DNA from: Croceibacterium aestuarii
GTDB lineage: Bacteria > Pseudomonadota > Alphaproteobacteria > Sphingomonadales > Sphingomonadaceae
Direction of reading: 5' to 3'
Length of the DNA: 64,000 nucleotides
Assembly (NCBI RefSeq): GCF_030657335.1
Contig: NZ_CP131039.1
Location: 2,620,501-2,684,500, forward strand
Below, one piece after another: positions 63,612-64,000 of the stretch (position 1 is the first letter of the stretch; each line of letters begins with the position of its first letter). The translations under genes and the position numbers were made by a program. The notes beneath the pieces were generated by a model that saw nothing but the letters and a program-made list of their open reading frames with translations, was not told the origin of the DNA and searched no databases.

Positions 63612-64000
63612 GATCATGCTCCGGATGAGCGGTCCCCTTGACCAGGCGGTAGAGACCGATCGTCATGAGCGGGACCACGAAGCTGAGGATGAACACGAAG
63701 GCCATAATCCGATAACCGGACGCGATCAGGTCGACGAGGCCGATCTGATTGGCGACGAACATGCACACCACGAGAATTGTGAGAGTCAGAACCGGACGGA
63801 ACGCCGAGCTCACTTGACCTGCGCCCTCGCGGCTTTCTCGCCAGGCCACGGCGCGCTCGTTGATCGCGTGAATGACGCCGACCCCGCTTTCCAGCAGTGC
63901 GCCGAACACCATCGTCTGGAACGCGAAGCGGAAGGCCGGGCTTTCCAGGCGCTGCAGGATGTAATCGGAAGGAAGCGTGGCGCTGAGGATATCCGGGTAG
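63604..64000 (-). CDS. Multi-pass membrane protein, C-terminal part, possibly a YkvI-like transporter (5' end outside window)
   Basis: The frame is open to the window edge; the visible 131 residues begin YPDILSATLPSDYILQRLES. Three hydrophobic helices follow (FQTMVFGALLESGVGVIH, LTLTILVVCMFVANQIGLV, IMAFVFILSFVVPLMTIGLY), ending in a His-rich tail PEHDHA. The sequence recalls uncharacterised YkvI-type transporters of the APC superfamily, but with only the C-terminus the call is weak. It overlaps the serine hydrolase start by 8 bases, so it is the upstream gene of the same operon and may import the amino acids or peptides. Confidence 0.5.
   Translation of the reverse strand, partial: YPDILSATLPSDYILQRLESPAFRFAFQTMVFGALLESGVGVIHAINERAVAWRESREGAGQVSSAFRPVLTLTILVVCMFVANQIGLVDLIASGYRIMAFVFILSFVVPLMTIGLYRLVKGTAHPEHDHA

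Overview
The window is high-GC, gene-dense chromosomal DNA of an alphaproteobacterium, most likely of the Sphingomonadales (an Erythrobacter or Sphingomonas relative). Pointers are the non-zinc L31 type, the dispersed CCCCGGA/TCCGGGG and 'CGTTCGTGCTGAGC' intergenic repeats, an EcfG-type promoter, alphaproteobacterial LexA boxes, and a bamA-skp-fabZ cluster without the lpx genes that flank fabZ in LPS-making relatives. Neighbouring genes overlap by 1-4 bases again and again (TGATG, ATGA, GTGA). I saw no CRISPR array, insertion sequence or prophage.

Region 1 (1-16.5 kb) is mostly housekeeping: the 3' end of rnd coupled to oxyR; pgsA divergent from an LplT-like transporter; a CsbD stress protein behind an EcfG-type promoter; an EVE-domain protein; a membrane GGDEF-EAL protein; dapF-mtaB-ftsY-ispZ; kup; a leucine dehydrogenase downstream of tRNA-His; a 2OG-Fe(II) oxygenase coupled to a GFA-family protein; a secreted coiled-coil protein; and rpmE.

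Region 2 (16.8-30.3 kb) is the conserved envelope and translation cluster, read leftward: rpsB-tsf, pyrH-frr-uppS-cdsA-dxr-rseP-bamA-skp-fabZ, then psd-pssA. It links translation factors, undecaprenyl and isoprenoid supply, phospholipid synthesis and outer-membrane protein assembly. Facing rpsB is a small membrane protein with one LexA box inside its probable promoter and a second just downstream, so it is a good candidate for an SOS-induced small protein.

Region 3 (30.5-41.4 kb) is accessory. Five rightward genes encode four secreted DUF11-type proteins and one 1690-residue protein with Ig-like modules and a probable outer-membrane barrel. A convergent DUF4402 protein with a perfect 20-bp palindrome upstream follows. 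Shared N- and C-terminal modules suggest one surface-display or appendage system of unknown function.

Region 4 (41.6-58.4 kb) is a seven-gene leftward operon: glgE, treS-maltokinase fusion, glgB, glgX, treZ, malQ, treY. Together these can turn trehalose into branched alpha-glucan by the maltose-1-phosphate route and turn the glucan back into trehalose, a closed storage and stress cycle without ADP-glucose enzymes in the window.

Region 5 (58.5-64 kb) holds a DUF2934 protein, an ACT-like protein coupled to a second leucine-type dehydrogenase, an Lrp/AsnC regulator, a lipoprotein dipeptidase, a secreted serine hydrolase and the end of a membrane transporter. It looks like a peptide and amino-acid scavenging locus.
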